From Miscanthus floridulus (lineage: Eukaryota > Streptophyta > Magnoliopsida > Poales > Poaceae): DNA of 64,000 nucleotides. Location of the stretch: positions 94,982,802-95,046,801 of the forward strand of contig NC_089581.1 in NCBI RefSeq assembly GCF_019320115.1, written 5' to 3'. The notes beneath the pieces are model-generated. The model was given only the letters and a program-made list of their open reading frames with translations, ran no database searches and was not told the origin of the DNA. Numbering within the stretch: the first letter of the stretch is position 1; each line of letters starts with the position of its first letter. This document shows, one piece after another, positions 61,391-64,000 of this stretch. The position numbers and the translations under genes were made by a program.

Positions 61391-62653
61391 ATGGTTGAGA
61401 CATCCACGAGTAGCAGATCCCTTGAACTAGGACTTATGAGTGGCTGAGTTCTGAGGGCACTCAGCGGCTTTGTGACCCGGTTGGCCACAAGCAAAGCAGG
61501 TGAAAGGCGCACTGCCTGTAGGGGTTGGTGCGGGTGCCTTCCTGTTTCCAGTGCTTGGTGCAGAGCGGTTCTGTGCTGGGCGTTCATTTGCTGAGCGGGA
61601 ATGGTTGAAACGGTCCTGAGTGTTGTGGTCCTGAGCATAACGGTCTTAGGTGTAACGATCCTGAGCAGAGCGGGAGTATTTGGTGGTGTAGCCTCCACCA
61701 CCCCTACTCGATCTAGGGTTGTCATCCTTATTGTGGCGAGAGCATTCCCTGGATGGTGCATCTCTATGGAACCTCTTGCGATCATGGCCACGGAAGGACT
61801 CCTTAGGCTTATGCTTCCTCTCCCTGTACTCCTCTCCAGCTTTAGCACGGTCCTTCTCGATCTGGATGCAGCAATCCACTAGAGCACGCAACGTGCTACT
61901 CTCAATACTACCAAACTTCAACTTGATGTGCAGGTTAAGTCCCTTGCGGTAATAGTACAGCTTCTCCTTCTCAGAGTTCACAACATAGGAAGGTGCATAG
62001 CGTAGAAGGTTGGTAAAGCGAGTGGTGTATTCAGTCACCCTATCCTTTCCCATCTTGATGTTGTAGAACTCCTTGGCTTTGGCCTCCATGATACCCTTGG
62101 GAATGTGATACTCAGTGAATGATTCGGCGAACTCATCCCACGAGATGTTGGTAGGGTCCTCATGGGAATCACTAAAACTATCCCACCAGGCATGTACTGC
62201 ACCTATGAGCTGGTGTGTGGTAGCTCCAATACACTCATCATCGGTGAAGGTGGTGAGGTCGAGCTTCTTTTCCACCTCCTTGAGCCAGTCATCGGCTACA
62301 AGCGGGTCAGGGTTGGTGCCATCATAGGTAGGTGGCCTTAGCTTCAAAAATCCCTCCAGCTTCCTCTAGAAGTCATTCTGCTGACCTCCCTAGCGACGGT
62401 TTGCTCCATCTACAAGAGCTGCAAGAAGCTGGGTCTGTTGTGCCATCACCTCTGCCAGGTTCGGTGGTGGTGGTGGCGGAATGTTCTCCTCAACAAGCGG
62501 TGTGGTATTCTCCAGGTTGAAGGGTATCCCTCCGCGTCCATGGCCACAGCCACAGCCACGGTTGTTGCCATCATGCCCCCTGTTTGGTTCGACTGGTTTG
62601 GGGGTGGGCGCACATCCATGGTTCATTAGGTGATCAGATCGGTGGTTTGGCAT
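61391..62653 (-). pseudogene. gag: gag of F
   Basis: The frame starts at ATG 62653 (MPNHRSDHLMNHG). A glycine-rich stretch and a proline run follow, then the capsid core (LRPPTYDGTNPDPLVADDW, AWWDSF, FTEYHIPKGI, TRFTNLLRYAP, YYRKGL). An arginine-rich tail and a complete zinc knuckle of CX2CX4HX4C form (CFACGQPGHKAAEC, about 61465-61505) complete it. In-frame stops are TAG near 62390, 62370 and 61430, and TAA near 61645. A 13-bp direct duplication at 61365-61390 lies where the gag frame leaves the pol frame. Confidence 0.88.
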
Positions 62654-63369
62654 CTACAATACGAATCATAGGAATTTTGGTGTTTGTGCCATAAGTGCTT
62701 ATTGTTCAGTATGATTACATGATTTTGACGATTTAAAGAAAAACATTTATACTATCCAACACTCATTACAAAGAAGCAATAAGATTCATAAGATGCAATA
62801 AGATCCAAAACATTCATTACATGGGTTTTATTACATAGCATCATCTCCAGTAGCTACACTTAAAGACTCATGAGAATCGTACTACACATAGTGTCTCATA
62901 TTACATCTCATAAGGGTACATCATGGGGTACAACTTATGGAAGCCACTGACATGACTCATGACCATGCAGGGTCATCTACTCTAACTCGTACACCACAGC
63001 TGGGATACGACTGAGGTGACAACCGGTCCTTCGCTTCCTCCTTCCTGAGCTGACTTCCCGGTGCAGGTGACCTTGACAAGCTCGTCAGGGACTCCTAACG
63101 TGATGAGAACTCGGCAGAGGGTCTGTGCAAAACCCCTGAGCTCACATAGGTCAAAGGTAAGCTTGGCATGGTCCAAAGGTAGCAGTCCTATAGGCGGCCA
63201 TTCGACGTTTGTTGCCATCTGCACGTTTTAAGGAACATGTGTTAGCAGGTCCATAAATAGATAAGCCTTGCATAAAAGTTAATGCAGGGTCGGTATATAA
63301 CTGAAAGAAGGGTTGTTCACGTCCTATACTATCGTCCATTTCTGAGGGTTTCATCCTAGGGTCAAGTAT
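62654..63369 (-). other. Leader of F, non-coding
   Basis: About 0.7 kb between primer site and gag. No ORF0 is present, unlike A and C. The short frames at 62982-63426 have no recognisable features. Confidence 0.6.
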
Positions 63370-63382
63370 GGCTCTGATACCA
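63370..63382 (-). other. Primer binding site of F (initiator Met tRNA type)
   Basis: Minus-strand tggtatcagagcc lies two bases inside the LTR and is a perfect match to the usual site. Confidence 0.88.
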
Positions 63383-63384
63383 AC

Positions 63385-64000
63385 TGAAACGACCTGATTT
63401 CCACGAAGGAAAATCCACAAAGTCAAAGTGTAATAAGACCGTTATAGATCCTATTACCCAAATTCCAGTCGAATATCACATCCATACAATGTAATATCAG
63501 AGTACAAATAGTGCGGAAGTACATAAATTATTACATCGCCGCATTGGCGGAATCAAAAGTAGCATTCATTCATAACAGCTTGAAGATAAGATCACCAAAC
63601 TCGAGCGTAGGAATGAACCCCTCAACCGTCAAACTCCTCGGAGCTATACTCCTCAGCAGAACCTGTGTGCCAAAATTTATCAGTACGATTTGTACTGGCC
63701 ACTTCCACCCTATGAGCTATGCTTTGTGGAAATTGGATGCAGGTTGGATATAATCAAAAGGAACCTATAAGGCTGGGGTTTCCTATGTAATAGCATATCA
63801 AGTATATATAATAGTATAGTCAAGTTTTAACACCATTCCCACACACATTCCACCCCATTTCCGTCCAGAGCCAGGTTTCGATCCTAGGATCGATATACCA
63901 CCATCTCCATATCATCCCATACCATCGCTCAGTCGACAGGCCAACTCCCTCTCGGCACTGTCTCATGGCCCATAGCCCCTGGCTACGACCGACACTCTCT
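63385..64000 (-). repeat. 5' LTR of F (truncated by window end)
   Basis: It begins tgaaacgacctg on the plus strand and matches 53681-54300 with about 20 differences, mostly transitions. Hairpin 2 is at 63681-63697. Confidence 0.92.

Larger units (their letters stand above)
53681..64000 (-). mobile_element. Tekay/Del-type gypsy element F (5' LTR runs off the window)
   Basis: LTRs at 53681-57962 and from 63385 on are about 97% identical over the 616 shared bases. They flank a complete but decayed gag-pol in order gag, protease, reverse transcriptase, RNase H, integrase, chromodomain. It inserted in RNase H of G; gatat (53676-53680) is the left target duplication. It is the youngest and most complete element here. 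Confidence 0.92.

Noticed and set aside
61387..61848. 153-codon minus-strand open frame in F
   Set aside because: It is a shadow frame. The true gag frame, with the zinc knuckle, runs through the same bases in another phase.

Overview
This window is intergenic, transposon-packed nuclear DNA of a grass. I infer Poaceae, probably a panicoid such as sorghum, sugarcane or Miscanthus; this rests on the style of the elements, not on a database match. I recognise no host gene, tRNA, rRNA or CRISPR array. Nearly every base belongs to LTR retrotransposons inserted into one another. I label them A to H. LEFT PART: A (Ty3/gypsy, + strand, ends at 8852) has a very long LTR, a leader carrying an extra gene (ORF0), a gag cut off at its zinc knuckle, and a 3' LTR that has lost its first half. 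It appears to sit in the LTR of an older element (8853-9616). CENTRE: E (- strand, 9892-35576) is a gypsy element with a Tat/Athila-style primer site and no recognisable pol. It contains B (+ strand, 12048-30255, target duplication AACAA on both sides). B keeps only gag and a damaged protease. Its 5' LTR contains C (- strand, 13052-22212, imperfect duplication CTAAT/CAAAT). C keeps only LTRs, ORF0 and unexplained spacer. RIGHT PART: D (- strand) is a B-like element of which a 5' LTR and leader remain. Its LTR is broken by H, a Sirevirus-type Ty1/copia element (- strand, 39803-47232). H is broken in gag by G (- strand, from 47233). G is broken in RNase H by F (- strand, from 53681), whose 5' LTR leaves the window at 64000. 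The insertion order is therefore D, H, G, F on the right and E, B, C in the centre. By eye the F LTRs agree at about 97%, those of B and E at about 94%, which fits F being the youngest. A, B, C, D, F and G carry Met-tRNA primer sites, Tekay/Del-type chromodomain integrases, or LTRs like those of elements that do. All coding regions are broken by stops, frameshifts or deletions, and two catalytic aspartates are asparagine. The most interesting signals lie in the LTRs. A coding-like module in the A and G LTRs differs mostly at synonymous sites (17 synonymous against 5 amino-acid-changing codons in the conserved blocks). One LTR hairpin shows compensatory base pairs between G and C. A second hairpin with a GTAC-centred stem recurs in all six gypsy families with Met-type features, in three of them just after a GTAAGT splice-donor-like site. 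Other notable points are ORF0 in A and C, a strong TAG bias among in-frame stops that fits loss of methylated cytosine at CHG sites, and a MITE seated between two TA microsatellites.
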